Part shown: one piece after another, positions 1-8,512 of the stretch
Position numbering within the stretch: the stretch's first letter is position 1
How the letters are laid out: each line of letters begins with the position of its first letter
NCBI GenBank assembly: GCA_937897645.1
Contig: CALCNV010000096.1
Coordinates: forward strand, 1-39,661
Source of the DNA: an uncultured Lysobacteraceae bacterium
Lineage (GTDB): Bacteria; Pseudomonadota; Gammaproteobacteria; Xanthomonadales; Xanthomonadaceae
DNA length: 39,661 nt
Direction: 5' to 3'
Made by a program: the position numbers and the translations under genes
Notes under the pieces: generated by a model
The model's database searches: none
What the model saw: only the letters and a program-made list of their open reading frames with translations
Told to the model about the DNA's origin: nothing

Positions 1-1904
1 TCCAGTTCCGGATGGCCCATGTTGCGGTAGATCGCGGTGCGCCAGTCGCGGCCGTAGCCTTCGCTGCCGCGGTAGTCCAGGTCCAGCACCACGTAGCCGC
101 GCTGCACCAGCAGGTTGTGGAACATCTGCTCGCGGAAATACGCCGGGTAGCGCCCATGCACGTTCTGCAGGTAGCCCGCGCCATGCACGAACATCACCAC
201 GGGATATTTCTTGCCGGGCTCGAAGGTCTTGGGCCCGTAGTACTTGCCCCATACCGTGCCCGCGCCGTGCCGTGAAGGCACCTGCACGATCTCCGGCTGG
301 ATCCACGCGTGCGCCTTGAAGGCTGGGCTGCGCGTGTCGGTCAGGCGCTTCGGCGTGCCGCCCGTGCTCGGCACCACCGCCAACTGCATGGGCATATAGC
401 TGGACGAGTGGTTGACCAGGACTTGCGTACCGTCCGGCGACAGGGTGAATTGCTCCACGCCGCCGAGGTCGGTCAACTCGCGCACGTCGTCGGTGGCCAG
501 GTCGTTGCGGCAGACTTCGTACTTGCCCGGCGAGGCGCGGTTGCACACGAACAGGAAACCGCTGCCGTCCGCAGTCGGCACCGGAGAAGAGACTTCCCAG
601 TTCCCCGACGTGCGCTGGCGCGGTTTCTCGCTGCCGCGCTGCGTGTAGAGATGCGAATAGCCGGACTGTTCCGACAGGAACCACAGCGTCTGGTTGTCGG
701 GCAGCCAGCCGAACTCGTTGAAACCCCAGTTGATCCACGCCGGATCGGTCAAACGGTGGCGCGCATTCAAGGTGGCGCTGGCCAGGTCCACGCCGGCGAT
801 CCAGCGGTCCTTGTTGTCGATCGCGCGCACCATCACCACGGCGTTGCGGCCATCGTCGCTCCAGCGCAGCAGGGATGCATCGCCGTTGTCGCCGCGCGTC
901 GCCACCTGCACGTCGCGATTGCCCTTCAGCGCGTCCTTGCCGGCCGCTTTGCGGAAGTTGGCCAGCGGGTCTTCCTTGATGCTGGGCAGGGCGTCGAACT
1001 TCAATTCACGTGCGCTGCCCGCGGCCACGTCCACCAGCCACAGCGCCTGTGCGATCGGCGCATTGCGGCCGACGCGCGTGCGCACCTCCTGGAATTCCTC
1101 GTAACCGGATTCGGTCACGTACTTGGGCATCTTGCCGGCCAGGCCTTCGTCCGCGCCTTTCTTCTGGGTCACCACCAGCACCCAGCGTGCGTCGGGCGAC
1201 AACGCGCTGTCGATGATGTCCACGTCGTCACCCAGGTACACCGGCGCGGTGGCACGACTGGGGTCGGCCTTGCGCCAGGCATCCGCCTGCGTGCGCATGG
1301 CTTCGCGCTCGGCGCGGTCACGGGCCAGGGTTTCGATGGTGCGCAACTGCTGTTCGCGCAGTGCATCGGCCTTGGGTTTGGCGGTCGGGTCTTTTTCGGC
1401 CTTGAGCAAGGCGGCCTGGCTGACGCTGCCGGTTGCGGTCGCGCGATACCACTGGTTGCCTACGCGCCAGGACAGGCCGCCGTCGGTGGTGAAACGGGGC
1501 TGTGCTTCTTCGTCGTTGCTGCGGGTCAGCTGGCTCAACGCGCCGTTGCGCAGGTCGCGCACGAACACGTCGCCGTTGCGCACGAAGGCCATGCGCTGGC
1601 GCCGTGCGTCGTAGACGGGGTTGCCCGCATCCAGCGTCGCGCGTTCGCTATCGCCCACGCGCTTGGCGGACGTGCCGCCGGTGGATTGTTCGTAGGTGTC
1701 GCGGATGGGGCTGCCTTCGCGCTTGAGTTCGTAGTGCACGCGTTGGCCATCCCACGCCCACCAGGCACGCTCCACCGGCGGACCGATCCAGTCGGGATCG
1801 GCCATGACCTGTTCGATGGTCAGGGGCGCCACGTCCTGCGCAGCGGCGTGGCCGGCAAGCAACAGCGTGGAGGAAAGCAGCAGGACGGGCAGGCTGGGAC
1901 GCAT
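1..1904 (-). CDS. S9 prolyl oligopeptidase-family peptidase, 3' end outside window
   Basis: This is a secreted serine peptidase of the S9 (DPP IV / acylaminoacyl-peptidase) family, expected to cleave peptides in the periplasm. About 634 codons are visible from the ATG at 1904. Residues 1-23 form a signal peptide: MRPS, a run of leucines, then AGHAAAQ. A beta-propeller region (DPPIV_N type) follows, with repeated patterns such as LSPDGTQVLV and TDGSGFLFV. The start of the alpha/beta hydrolase domain is visible near the window edge (VVMFVHGAGYLQ, then VVLDLDYRGSEGYGRDW). The nucleophile GxSxGG motif lies beyond the edge, so catalytic competence cannot be judged. The gene is divergent from the AMP ligase at 2055, with 150 bp between them. 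A different open frame runs antisense through it and is a shadow. Family is confident; substrate is unknown. Confidence 0.9.
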   Translation of the reverse strand, partial: MRPSLPVLLLSSTLLLAGHAAAQDVAPLTIEQVMADPDWIGPPVERAWWAWDGQRVHYELKREGSPIRDTYEQSTGGTSAKRVGDSERATLDAGNPVYDARRQRMAFVRNGDVFVRDLRNGALSQLTRSNDEEAQPRFTTDGGLSWRVGNQWYRATATGSVSQAALLKAEKDPTAKPKADALREQQLRTIETLARDRAEREAMRTQADAWRKADPSRATAPVYLGDDVDIIDSALSPDARWVLVVTQKKGADEGLAGKMPKYVTESGYEEFQEVRTRVGRNAPIAQALWLVDVAAGSARELKFDALPSIKEDPLANFRKAAGKDALKGNRDVQVATRGDNGDASLLRWSDDGRNAVVMVRAIDNKDRWIAGVDLASATLNARHRLTDPAWINWGFNEFGWLPDNQTLWFLSEQSGYSHLYTQRGSEKPRQRTSGNWEVSSPVPTADGSGFLFVCNRASPGKYEVCRNDLATDDVRELTDLGGVEQFTLSPDGTQVLVNHSSSYMPMQLAVVPSTGGTPKRLTDTRSPAFKAHAWIQPEIVQVPSRHGAGTVWGKYYGPKTFEPGKKYPVVMFVHGAGYLQNVHGRYPAYFREQMFHNLLVQRGYVVLDLDYRGSEGYGRDWRTAIYRNMGHPEL

Positions 1905-2022
1905 GTGGTTTCCGTGGGATTACGCGAAACCGCAAGGGTACCAGCCCGCATGCGCGGGCCGGGCCGGCCAATGGTCATGCCGCACGGGCGCCGGCGCGGT
2001 TCCTTCACGTGGTCATTTCCGA
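1905..2022. promoter_or_regulatory. Divergent spacer between S9 peptidase and pigment cluster
   Basis: This non-coding stretch lies upstream of both divergent starts. It contains a short palindrome CCCGCATGCGCGGG (about 1947-1960) of unknown significance, and no recognised operator. Confidence 0.35.
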
Positions 2023-2028
2023 CACAAT
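2023..2028 (+). promoter_or_regulatory. Putative -10 hexamer (CACAAT) upstream of the AMP ligase
   Basis: CACAAT lies 26 bases upstream of the ATG at 2055, in the 150-bp divergent spacer between the S9 peptidase and the pigment cluster. A purine-rich GGGAGAG (about 2040-2046) stands between it and the start and could serve as the ribosome binding site. No convincing -35 box is visible. Similar CACAAT boxes occur about 30 bases upstream of the starts at 18704 and 28976. Confidence 0.3.
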
Positions 2029-2054
2029 CCAGCGTCTTGGGAGAGCGCAATTCA

Positions 2055-3401
2055 ATGTCGGCAGTCGTACAACCCCTCGGTGGATCCCCCGTGCTGCAGC
2101 CGCTGGCGATGGGTGGCGATGAACGCGACCTGGCCCTGGATGAAAACGGCCCGGTCGCGCAGGGTGCTTTCCTGGCCCAGGTCCGCGCGCTTGCCGCGAT
2201 GCTTCCGAGCGGACGCCATGCGGTCAACCTGTGCGAGGACCGCTACCGGTTCCTGGTCGCGTTCTGCGCCGTCGCCCTGCGCGGCCAGACCACCCTGCTG
2301 CCGCCTTCGCGGGCCCCGGCCGTGGTCGCCGACGTACTGGCGCAGTACGAGGACAGTTATTGCCTGGGCGATGCCGCCCTGCCGACCGAGCCGCCGCGCT
2401 ACTGGCAATTGCCGGCGGCCTTGCCATCCCTGGACGGTGACGTGCCGGCCATCGACGACGAAGCCGTCGTCGCTATCGGTTTCACCTCGGGCAGCACCGG
2501 CACCCCCAAGCCCAACCCCAAGACCTGGGCCGCGTTCCGCACCAGTACCCGGCAGAACCTCGCCGCCCTGCAGGACCTGTGGCAGGGACATGCGCAGCCC
2601 AGCGTGGTGGCGACGGTGCCGCCGCAACACATGTACGGCATGGAGCTGTCGGTGCTGCTGCCCTTGCTGGGCCCGGCCTGCGTGCATGCGGCGCGCCCGT
2701 TCTTCCCCGGCGACATCGCCCGCGTGCTGGCGGCAACGCCCGCGCCGCGCCTGCTCGCCACCACGCCCGTGCACCTGCGTGCGCTGGTCGAATCCGGCGT
2801 GTCGTTGCCGGCGCTGTGCGGCATTGTTTCGGCGACGGCGCCGCTGTCGCAGGAACTGGCCGCGGCCGCCGAAGCGCGCTTCGGCTGCGAGGTGCGCGAG
2901 GTGTTCGGCTCCACGGAGACCTGCGTGATTGCGCGTCGCCGCACCGCACGGGAAAGCGCGTGGACCCTGCTGCCCGGGGTCAGCCTGCAGCCGCGTCCGG
3001 ATGGTGCCCTGGTGCAGGCGGCGCACTTGCCGCAGGGCGTGATGCTGGCGGACCTGGTGGAACTGGAGGGCGAGGACCGCTTCCACCTGCGCGGTCGCCA
3101 GGCCGACGTCCTGGAACTGGCGGGCAAGCGCGCCTCACTCGGCGACCTGACCCGGCGCCTGCTGGCGATCCCCGGCGTGGTCGATGGCGTGATGCTGCAG
3201 CTGGACACCTGCGAAGTGAAAGGCGTGGCGCGCGTGGCGGCGCTGGTAGTCGCCCCGACCCTGGACGAGACCCAGATCCTGGCCGCGCTGCGCACGAGCA
3301 TCGACCCGGTATTCCTGCCGCGCCCGCTCAAGCGGGTGCCGGCGCTGCCGCGCAGTGACACCGGCAAGCTGCCGCGCGCGGAGTTGCTGAAGCTGTTCTA
3401 G
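2055..3401 (+). CDS. xanA2: Aryl-acid:ACP ligase (AMP-binding), XanA2-like
   Basis: This 448-residue adenylate-forming enzyme is predicted to activate 3-hydroxybenzoate with ATP and load it on the pigment ACP as polyketide starter (role known for XanA2 of Xanthomonas; transferred here by context). The P-loop TSGSTGTPKP is near residues 143-152, the FGSTETC adenylate-binding motif near 284-290, and the C-terminal catalytic-lysine motif SDTGKLPR near 435-442. The protein is shorter than ordinary acyl-CoA ligases (about 500-600 residues), as is usual for this cluster-specific group. The ATG at 2055 is chosen because the family N-terminus begins here; the same frame stays open upstream only as antisense of the peptidase. 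It converges with the chorismatase gene, with a REP hairpin between. ApeH is the equivalent in E. coli-type aryl polyene clusters. Confidence 0.85.
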   Translation: MSAVVQPLGGSPVLQPLAMGGDERDLALDENGPVAQGAFLAQVRALAAMLPSGRHAVNLCEDRYRFLVAFCAVALRGQTTLLPPSRAPAVVADVLAQYEDSYCLGDAALPTEPPRYWQLPAALPSLDGDVPAIDDEAVVAIGFTSGSTGTPKPNPKTWAAFRTSTRQNLAALQDLWQGHAQPSVVATVPPQHMYGMELSVLLPLLGPACVHAARPFFPGDIARVLAATPAPRLLATTPVHLRALVESGVSLPALCGIVSATAPLSQELAAAAEARFGCEVREVFGSTETCVIARRRTARESAWTLLPGVSLQPRPDGALVQAAHLPQGVMLADLVELEGEDRFHLRGRQADVLELAGKRASLGDLTRRLLAIPGVVDGVMLQLDTCEVKGVARVAALVVAPTLDETQILAALRTSIDPVFLPRPLKRVPALPRSDTGKLPRAELLKLF

Positions 3402-3419
3402 GGGCGATGCGGGAACGAT

Positions 3420-3487
3420 GTAGGAGCGACGTAAGTCGCGATGGGGCTTTCCTATGAACGCTCCATCGCGACTTACGTCGCTCCTAC
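3420..3487. repeat. GTAG-headed REP hairpin (SMAG-like, core GCGACGT)
   Basis: Two perfectly complementary 25-base arms (3420-3444 and 3463-3487) begin and end with GTAGGAGCGACGT / ACGTCGCTCCTAC and enclose an 18-base loop. The element lies between two convergent stop codons, where it may act as a bidirectional transcription barrier. Related copies are at 33103-33170, 33329-33394 and 33543-33608. Confidence 0.85.
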
Positions 3488-3518
3488 ATCGCTCCCACAA
3501 CCAACTCCACGAATCCCA

Positions 3519-4526
3519 TCAACCATGCACGCCGTCGATTTCCATGCTGAGTTCGCGGCGGCAGATGGCGGCGTGCAAGAGCACGCGCGGGACGCGGTCG
3601 CCGAAACGCTGGTCCAGCGCCGCAGCCACGATCGGCAGGTCGCTGCGGTCGCGCACGTACACCTTCAAGCGCGTGCCCGGCCCGAACTTTTCCGGCAAGG
3701 CCGGCGCACGCTGGCGTGCCGCCGCCAACAGCGCGTCGAAGTTGGCGAAGGTTTCCTCGATCTGCGCCTGCAGTTCGCCTTCGTGTTGCGACGCGTGGCC
3801 GACCACGCTGGCCGTGCCTGACAGCAGCAACGGCATGCGCCCGCCCGGCGGCGGCAGCATGGCGCGCGCGAAACTGGGCGGCTGCTTGCCGTACTCGCGC
3901 GGATAACGGTACGCGCTGACCTGGCGCGGATTCTCCACCGGCGTGCCGGCTTCGCGTGCCGCCAGCCAGTAGATCTGGATGATGCGCTGGTCGTCGCAGC
4001 GGCCGATCGCGGTCGCGGCCGGCAGGCGCGACGCGTCGAAATCGCCCAGCCCGCGCGCGCGGCCGACGCAGAACTGCCGGTAGCGCTCTGCGTCGCCGTC
4101 GCCCAGGGTGATGGCGTCCAGGTAGTTCCAGATGCGCAACAGTTGCGGCGTGGCGCTGCGACCGAGGAAGGCAGTGAGCTGCGCGTAGGCCACGTTCGCG
4201 GCGGCTTCGATGCCGATTTCGCGCTCGTCGATCTCGATGGCGCCGAACAGCAGTTGTCCGTCGGTGGCCCAGGCGATGTCGCCGTCGCGGCCGTGCGTCA
4301 CCGGCCCGTGCGTGCGCCAGACTTCGAACGGTGCGGCGCCGTGCGGCTGCAGCGGCACGCGCAGGTAGCGCGGGTCGGGGTTTCCCGGCGCGTCGTTGCC
4401 AAAGCCGAACACCGCCAGGGTATCCGCGCCGGCGAGCAGGGTCGCGGGCGAATCGGCCATCACGTACTCCACGTCGAAGCGTGCGTACCCGGCCGTGGTC
4501 GGCATGGACGTGGAAGGCCGGCTCAT
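3519..4526 (-). CDS. xanB2: Chorismatase, 3-/4-hydroxybenzoate synthase (XanB2-like)
   Basis: This 335-residue protein belongs to the FkbO/Hyg5/XanB2 chorismatase family, often mis-annotated as pteridine-dependent deoxygenase. In Xanthomonas, XanB2 converts chorismate to 3- and 4-hydroxybenzoate plus pyruvate; 3-HBA primes xanthomonadin and 4-HBA feeds ubiquinone synthesis. Family hallmarks include LRIWNYLDAI, QRIIQIYWLA, SGTASVVGHASQHEG and LKVYVRD. There is no signal peptide, so it is cytosolic. The ATG at 4526 overlaps the TGA of the upstream flavoprotein gene by four bases (ATGA), indicating translational coupling. Placement beside the AMP ligase supports supply of the aryl starter. Whether the product is mostly 3-HBA, or 3- and 4-HBA, cannot be read from sequence alone. 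Confidence 0.9.
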   Translation of the reverse strand: MSRPSTSMPTTAGYARFDVEYVMADSPATLLAGADTLAVFGFGNDAPGNPDPRYLRVPLQPHGAAPFEVWRTHGPVTHGRDGDIAWATDGQLLFGAIEIDEREIGIEAAANVAYAQLTAFLGRSATPQLLRIWNYLDAITLGDGDAERYRQFCVGRARGLGDFDASRLPAATAIGRCDDQRIIQIYWLAAREAGTPVENPRQVSAYRYPREYGKQPPSFARAMLPPPGGRMPLLLSGTASVVGHASQHEGELQAQIEETFANFDALLAAARQRAPALPEKFGPGTRLKVYVRDRSDLPIVAAALDQRFGDRVPRVLLHAAICRRELSMEIDGVHG

Positions 4527-5917
4527 GGATTGCCCGCCTGCAGGGTGTCGCCACCGAATGCTTCGCGTACCTGACGGCGTCGACGCAACCAGCCACGGAA
4601 CGCCGCCGGCGCCATCTGCACCGCATTGATTGCGTAGATCAAGCGGAACAGGCGCAGGCGTCGCAGCACCTTGCGGTTGTCGAACACGTCGCCGGCCAGC
4701 ATCGAAATGACGGCCTGCTCGATCTGGAAATCGTTGCGCGGCTCGGCGAACAGGCGCTGCATGACCGGCGTGGTGAAGCGGTAGATGAACCAGGAGAAAT
4801 GCTTCAGGCCGCGCCTCAGGCGCTTCTCCATCGCGCGCTGCAGCGCGCGCTCGCTGGCGGGATCGCGCAAGGCGCCGTCGACCACGCTGGCGGCATGCTC
4901 GCCGCTGTTCATGCCGAGATAGACGCCGGACGAAAACACCGGGTCGATGAAGGCAAACGCATCGCCCACCATCACCCAGCCCGGGCCGGTCATCTGCTTG
5001 CAGGTGTAGGAATAGTTGCCGGTCACGTGCACCGGCGCCACGCGTCGTGTGTCCTGCATGCGCGACCACACCGAGGGCGTGGCTTCCAGCGTCTGCATCA
5101 GGAAGGATTCGTTGTCGCCGCGACGCTGCTTCAGGTATTCGGGGAAACACACCGCGCCCACGCTCATCACGTCGTCGCGCAGCGGGATCAGCCACATCCA
5201 GCCGTACGGGAAACGTTCCACCGTGATGTTGCCGGCATCCGCGCCTTCGCGTCGGGTGACGCCGCTGAAATGGCTGAAGATCGCGGCGGACTGGTGCAGC
5301 GCGTTCTTCTGCTTCAACTTCAGCTTGCTGCCCATGAAGGTGTCGCGCCCGCTGGCATCCACCAGGTAGCGCGGCGCGAACGTGGATGCTTCACCTGCCG
5401 CGCTGCGCGCGTGCACCGTGGCCGGCCGGCCGTCGCTGCCGAACTCCACTTTTTCCACCGTCACCTGCATGCGCGCATCCACGCCGTTGTCCACGGCGTT
5501 GCGGAACAGCAGGTGGTCGAACTCCTCGCGCTTGACCTGGTAGGCGTGCGGGAACTTGGGGTCCAGTGCACGATCGAAGCGGAACACGTTGACGCTGTCG
5601 CCGTTGTCCTGCAGCGGGAAATCCGCGCCCGGCTTGTGCACGCCGATGGCCTTGACCTGGTCCAGCACGCCCAGGCGCTGCAGGATCGGCAGGTTCATCG
5701 GCAACAGCGATTCGCCGATGTGGAAGCGCGGATGCACGCCCTTTTCCAGCAGCACGACCTTCCAGCCCTTGCGCGCCAACAGGGTGGCGGCGGTGGTGCC
5801 GGCGGGCCCGCCACCGATCACCAGTACATCGACGTGGGTCGTGGCAGACGCGGTGGGCGGGGCCTGTTGCGGGGACTCCTGGCCGGGCAGCGGGGACACG
5901 GGGCTGGCTGGGGTCAT
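4523..5917 (-). CDS. Halogenase-like FAD-dependent oxidoreductase (XanB1-like)
   Basis: This 464-residue flavoprotein has a Rossmann GGGPAG at residues 35-40, FHIGESLLP at 65-73, and a lysine in HKPGADF at 94-100 that matches the KxGxxF lysine of carrier-type flavin halogenases. It also has WMWLIP (WxWxIP) at 240-245 and FIDPVFSSG (FxxPxxSxG) at 323-331. Together these are the diagnostic motifs of flavin-dependent halogenases, so it may halogenate an ACP-bound aryl intermediate; a plain oxidoreductase role is the alternative. It is the upstream partner of xanB2 through an ATGA overlap. The ATG at 5917 fits the family start; an in-frame start at 6040 would add 41 residues without family features and would approach the divergent ACP gene. 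Confidence 0.82.
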   Translation of the reverse strand: MTPASPVSPLPGQESPQQAPPTASATTHVDVLVIGGGPAGTTAATLLARKGWKVVLLEKGVHPRFHIGESLLPMNLPILQRLGVLDQVKAIGVHKPGADFPLQDNGDSVNVFRFDRALDPKFPHAYQVKREEFDHLLFRNAVDNGVDARMQVTVEKVEFGSDGRPATVHARSAAGEASTFAPRYLVDASGRDTFMGSKLKLKQKNALHQSAAIFSHFSGVTRREGADAGNITVERFPYGWMWLIPLRDDVMSVGAVCFPEYLKQRRGDNESFLMQTLEATPSVWSRMQDTRRVAPVHVTGNYSYTCKQMTGPGWVMVGDAFAFIDPVFSSGVYLGMNSGEHAASVVDGALRDPASERALQRAMEKRLRRGLKHFSWFIYRFTTPVMQRLFAEPRNDFQIEQAVISMLAGDVFDNRKVLRRLRLFRLIYAINAVQMAPAAFRGWLRRRRQVREAFGGDTLQAGNP

Positions 5918-6057
5918 CCTGGCTGAACCATATCGGGTGTCGTGGGCATGGGAGCGGAACAGGCGCTCATGATAACGCGGCGACCCAGCGCGGACGGTTG
6001 CTAATAGGGCGCGGATGCAGGAAGGTGTCGCCCCTGTCACTTACCGGAATTCGCTGG
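5918..6057. promoter_or_regulatory. Divergent spacer between flavoprotein/xanB2 and ACP operon
   Basis: The 140-bp spacer must drive both the leftward flavoprotein-chorismatase pair and the rightward ACP operon. GAATTC lies before the ACP start, and no strong ribosome binding site is visible there. No convincing operator was seen. Confidence 0.4.
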
Positions 6058-6327
6058 ATGTCAACGCAAACCGCCGCCGAGCGCGAACTGGCCGACCTGC
6101 TGGTCGAGAGCCTGAACCTTGAAGACGTGGAGGCGGGCAGCATCGATCCCGAGGCGCCGCTGTTCAACACCGGCCTGGGCCTGGATTCGATCGACGCACT
6201 GGAATTGTCGCTGGCCATCAGCAAGCGTTACGGCTTCCAGTTGCGTTCGGACAACGACGAGAACCGCCGCATCTTCGCCTCGCTGCGTGCACTGTCGGCG
6301 CATGTCGAAACCAACAAGGCCGCCTGA
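6058..6327 (+). CDS. Acyl carrier protein of the pigment cluster (XanC-like)
   Basis: This 89-residue acyl carrier protein has the phosphopantetheine attachment serine in GLDSIDALEL (Ser44), between the acidic helices typical of ACPs. It should carry the aryl starter from the AMP ligase and the growing polyene during type II polyketide elongation. The ATG at 6058 (MSTQTAAERE) gives a normal ACP length; an in-frame start at 5998 adds an unlikely basic extension. It is the first gene of the long + operon, 140 bp from the divergent flavoprotein start, so a shared divergent promoter in 5918-6057 is expected. Other aryl polyene clusters commonly carry two ACP genes; only this one is visible here. 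Confidence 0.92.
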   Translation: MSTQTAAERELADLLVESLNLEDVEAGSIDPEAPLFNTGLGLDSIDALELSLAISKRYGFQLRSDNDENRRIFASLRALSAHVETNKAA

Positions 6328-7039
6328 ACCCGCGACGGCAGTCTCTCCCGCGTTGCTGATGGCGCTGCGGGTGGCGCTGGCACTGTCCTATCCGCTGTTC
6401 GCGCATCTCGCCAGCCTGAACGGCAGCGGCGCGTGGGCGGGCCTGGCCATGGCCAGCATCGTGTTGTTGCTGTTGCTGGAGCCACTGCTGAACCGGCGCG
6501 TGTGGGCGCTTGTGGCACTGGCCGCGTGCCTGTTTGGATTGTGGTGGATCGCGCAATCGCGCTATGCACTGCTGCCGCTGCTGGCGCCGCCCGTGGTGTT
6601 CATCACCCTGGCCAGCTGGTTGTTCGGGCGCACCCTGGTGAAGGGTCGCGTGCCGTTGATCACGCGCATCGTGGAAGGCCTGTACACGCAAGCCAGCATG
6701 CCGATGACGCACGCGCTGTACCGCTACACGCGCCAGCTGACGCTTGCCTGGACGCTGCTGCTGGCGCTGCTGGCGGTGGTCAACCTGTTGCTGGCGCTGT
6801 GCGCGGTGCCCGGCGGGGTGCTGGCGCAACTGGGCCACGTGCCGCCGGTCACGGTGACCAACGCGCAATGGTCGTTGTTCGCCAACGTGCTCAATTACGG
6901 CATCGTCGGCGGCTTCTTCGTGGTCGAATACCTGCTGCGCAAGCGCCGTTTCCCGCACCGTCCCTATCGCAACGTCGTGGAGTTCGGCCAGCAGATGGCG
7001 CGGCTGGGGCCGCAGTTCTGGAACGAGTTCCTGCGCTGA
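6302..7039 (+). CDS. Integral membrane protein of aryl polyene cluster (COG4648/ApeG-like)
   Basis: This 245-residue hydrophobic protein has several membrane segments: MALRVALALSYPLF, GLAMASIVLLLLLEPLL, WALVALAACLFGLWWIA, LLPLLAPPVVFITLASWLF, LAWTLLLALLAVVNLLLAL and LNYGIVGGFFVVEYLL. It resembles the cluster-specific membrane protein that databases often mislabel 'ketosynthase' (COG4648); no catalytic motif is visible and its function is unknown. A position next to the ACP suggests it tethers assembly to the inner membrane or helps transfer the polyene. The ATG at 6302 overlaps the ACP end by 26 bases; an alternative ATG is at 6359. The C-terminus ends EFGQQMARLGPQFWNEFLR. Membership is confident, start and role less so. 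Confidence 0.75.
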   Translation: MSKPTRPPEPATAVSPALLMALRVALALSYPLFAHLASLNGSGAWAGLAMASIVLLLLLEPLLNRRVWALVALAACLFGLWWIAQSRYALLPLLAPPVVFITLASWLFGRTLVKGRVPLITRIVEGLYTQASMPMTHALYRYTRQLTLAWTLLLALLAVVNLLLALCAVPGGVLAQLGHVPPVTVTNAQWSLFANVLNYGIVGGFFVVEYLLRKRRFPHRPYRNVVEFGQQMARLGPQFWNEFLR

Positions 7040-7214
7040 GGCACGCCACGGTTGTGGTTGCTCCCACAGTGGAACTTTTCCCGGGGCCATGTCCGTAGCC
7101 AGCGCCCTGGTCCGCGGCAAAGGTCTGCCTGTTCGCTTCGCATGCCACGCCGGCGCAGCTCGTTCAGGCATGCGCTCGGGTATCCTGAGTGCAGGGGACA
7201 CGCAGGTAGTACGC

Positions 7215-7508
7215 ATGCATTTCACGATATCGCCAGACCATCCAAGCCTGCCGGGACACTTCCCCGGCCAGCCGATCGTGCCGGGCGTGGTCGTGCTGGA
7301 AAAAGTGGTCGAGGCGATCGAGGCCGGGCATGGCCCATTGCCGCCGCTGCGCCTGCCGCAGGTGAAATTCATGCAGCCGCTGTTGCCTGCTGAAGGCGCG
7401 GACGTGCACATCGAGGGCAGCGCGCCACGCTGGCGTTTCCGCGTACTGCGCGGTGAAGTCGTGCTGGCCAGCGGTGAAATCGTCGCCCAGGCGCCCGCCG
7501 AGGCATGA
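7215..7508 (+). CDS. Hotdog-fold 3-hydroxyacyl-ACP dehydratase (ApeI-like)
   Basis: This 97-residue protein of the FabA/FabZ hotdog superfamily is recognised by HPSLPGHFPGQPIVPGVVVLE, the family's active-site His and substrate-tunnel segment. It should dehydrate 3-hydroxyacyl-ACP intermediates to make the conjugated double bonds. The ATG at 7215 (MHFTISPDHP) matches the compact ApeI-type start; an in-frame ATG at 7089 would add 42 residues not expected in the family. The 175-bp spacer upstream is the widest gap in this operon and contains TATCCT (7181-7186), a possible weak -10. The stop overlaps the acyltransferase start as ATGA (7505-7508). It works alongside the second dehydratase at 11461. 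Confidence 0.82.
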   Translation: MHFTISPDHPSLPGHFPGQPIVPGVVVLEKVVEAIEAGHGPLPPLRLPQVKFMQPLLPAEGADVHIEGSAPRWRFRVLRGEVVLASGEIVAQAPAEA

Positions 7509-8512
7509 GCGCGAACTGGAAGCAGCGCCCGGAAGGCGGCAGTCGATTCTCGCTGTGGCTGATCCGCAGCATCGCCCGCCATGGCGGACGTCCGCTGGGG
7601 CGCGCCTGCCTGTATCCCATCACCCTCTACTACCTGCTGGTGCGCGGCCCGGAGCGACGCGCCTCGCGCAGCTACCTGGCGCGCGTGACCGGCAAGCCGG
7701 CCAGCGTGTTCCAGGTTGCGCGGCATATCCACACCTTCGCCGCCACCATCCTCGACCGGGTGTTCCTGCTGGGCGGGCGCTTCGGAGGATTCGAGGTGAA
7801 TGTCACCGGCCTGCCGGAACTGCATGAGGTGCTGGATCGCCGCCAGGGCGTGCTCTTGTTCGGTGCGCACCTGGGCAGTTTCGAAGTGCTGCGCGTGCTG
7901 GCCCGGCAACGTCCGGAGTACCGGATCCGCGTGGTCCTGGACAAGGCGCAGAACCCGGGCATCACGACCATGCTGGATGCGCTGAATCCGGAAATCGCGG
8001 CCGGCGTCATCGATGCCGGCCAGGATGGCCCGTCCATCGCGATGGCCATCAAGCAGGCCACCGACGAAGGTGCACTGGTAGCCCTGCTGGTGGATCGCGC
8101 GCGTCCGGGCGAGCCCGCGCTGAAGGCGCCACTGTTGGGCAGCGATGCACCGTTCCCGACGGCACCGTGGTTGATCGCCTCGGCGCTGAAAGTGCCGGTG
8201 GTGCTGGCATTCGGCCTGTACCGCGGCGGCCACCGCTATGACCTGGCATTCGAAAGTTTCAGCGACAGCATCGCCGTGCCGCGCCAGCAGCGTGTGCAGG
8301 CCTTGCTTGCGCTCATCCAGCGTTACGCGGCCAGGCTGGAACATCATGCCCGCATCGCACCGTACAACTGGTTCAATTTCTATGACTTCTGGGGTAGTGA
8401 AGATGAAGGCAGCCCGCCATCCACGATCGACACGCCGCGCATCGTGGCCGTGGATCATGCCGATGCTGATGCTGCTGTGCAGCGCCGCACTGCCGCGCGC
8501 AGCGGCGGCTGA
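7505..8512 (+). CDS. LPLAT-family acyltransferase (LpxL/HtrB-like)
   Basis: This 335-residue membrane-associated lysophospholipid-type acyltransferase carries the catalytic HX4E motif as HLGSFE (about residues 122-127). In aryl polyene clusters such enzymes are proposed to acylate the lipid or sugar moiety carrying the polyene, giving the outer-membrane-anchored pigment. VFQVARHIHTFAATILDRVFLL matches the LpxL-like N-terminal helix region. The start overlaps the dehydratase by four bases (ATGA). The last 36 codons overlap the 5' end of the LolA-like gene in another frame and look low-complexity (STIDTPRIVAVDHADADAA), so the functional C-terminus probably ends earlier, near NWFNFYDFW. Confidence 0.85.
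   Translation: MSANWKQRPEGGSRFSLWLIRSIARHGGRPLGRACLYPITLYYLLVRGPERRASRSYLARVTGKPASVFQVARHIHTFAATILDRVFLLGGRFGGFEVNVTGLPELHEVLDRRQGVLLFGAHLGSFEVLRVLARQRPEYRIRVVLDKAQNPGITTMLDALNPEIAAGVIDAGQDGPSIAMAIKQATDEGALVALLVDRARPGEPALKAPLLGSDAPFPTAPWLIASALKVPVVLAFGLYRGGHRYDLAFESFSDSIAVPRQQRVQALLALIQRYAARLEHHARIAPYNWFNFYDFWGSEDEGSPPSTIDTPRIVAVDHADADAAVQRRTAARSGG

Noticed and set aside
1946..1961. Palindrome CCCGCATGCGCGGG as an operator
   Set aside because: It is short, GC-rich and single-copy in the window; such palindromes are expected by chance at this base composition.
309..3401. A 1030-codon + strand open frame
   Set aside because: Only the part from the ATG at 2055 is coding. The upstream part is antisense to the S9 peptidase and reads as low-complexity Arg/Ala/His-rich sequence.
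4523..5917. Loss of the halogenase lysine in the XanB1-like protein, because FHIGES has His where the second enzyme has KVGES
   Set aside because: The lysine relevant to halogenation lies downstream in the KxGxxF segment and is present (K95), so no loss can be claimed.
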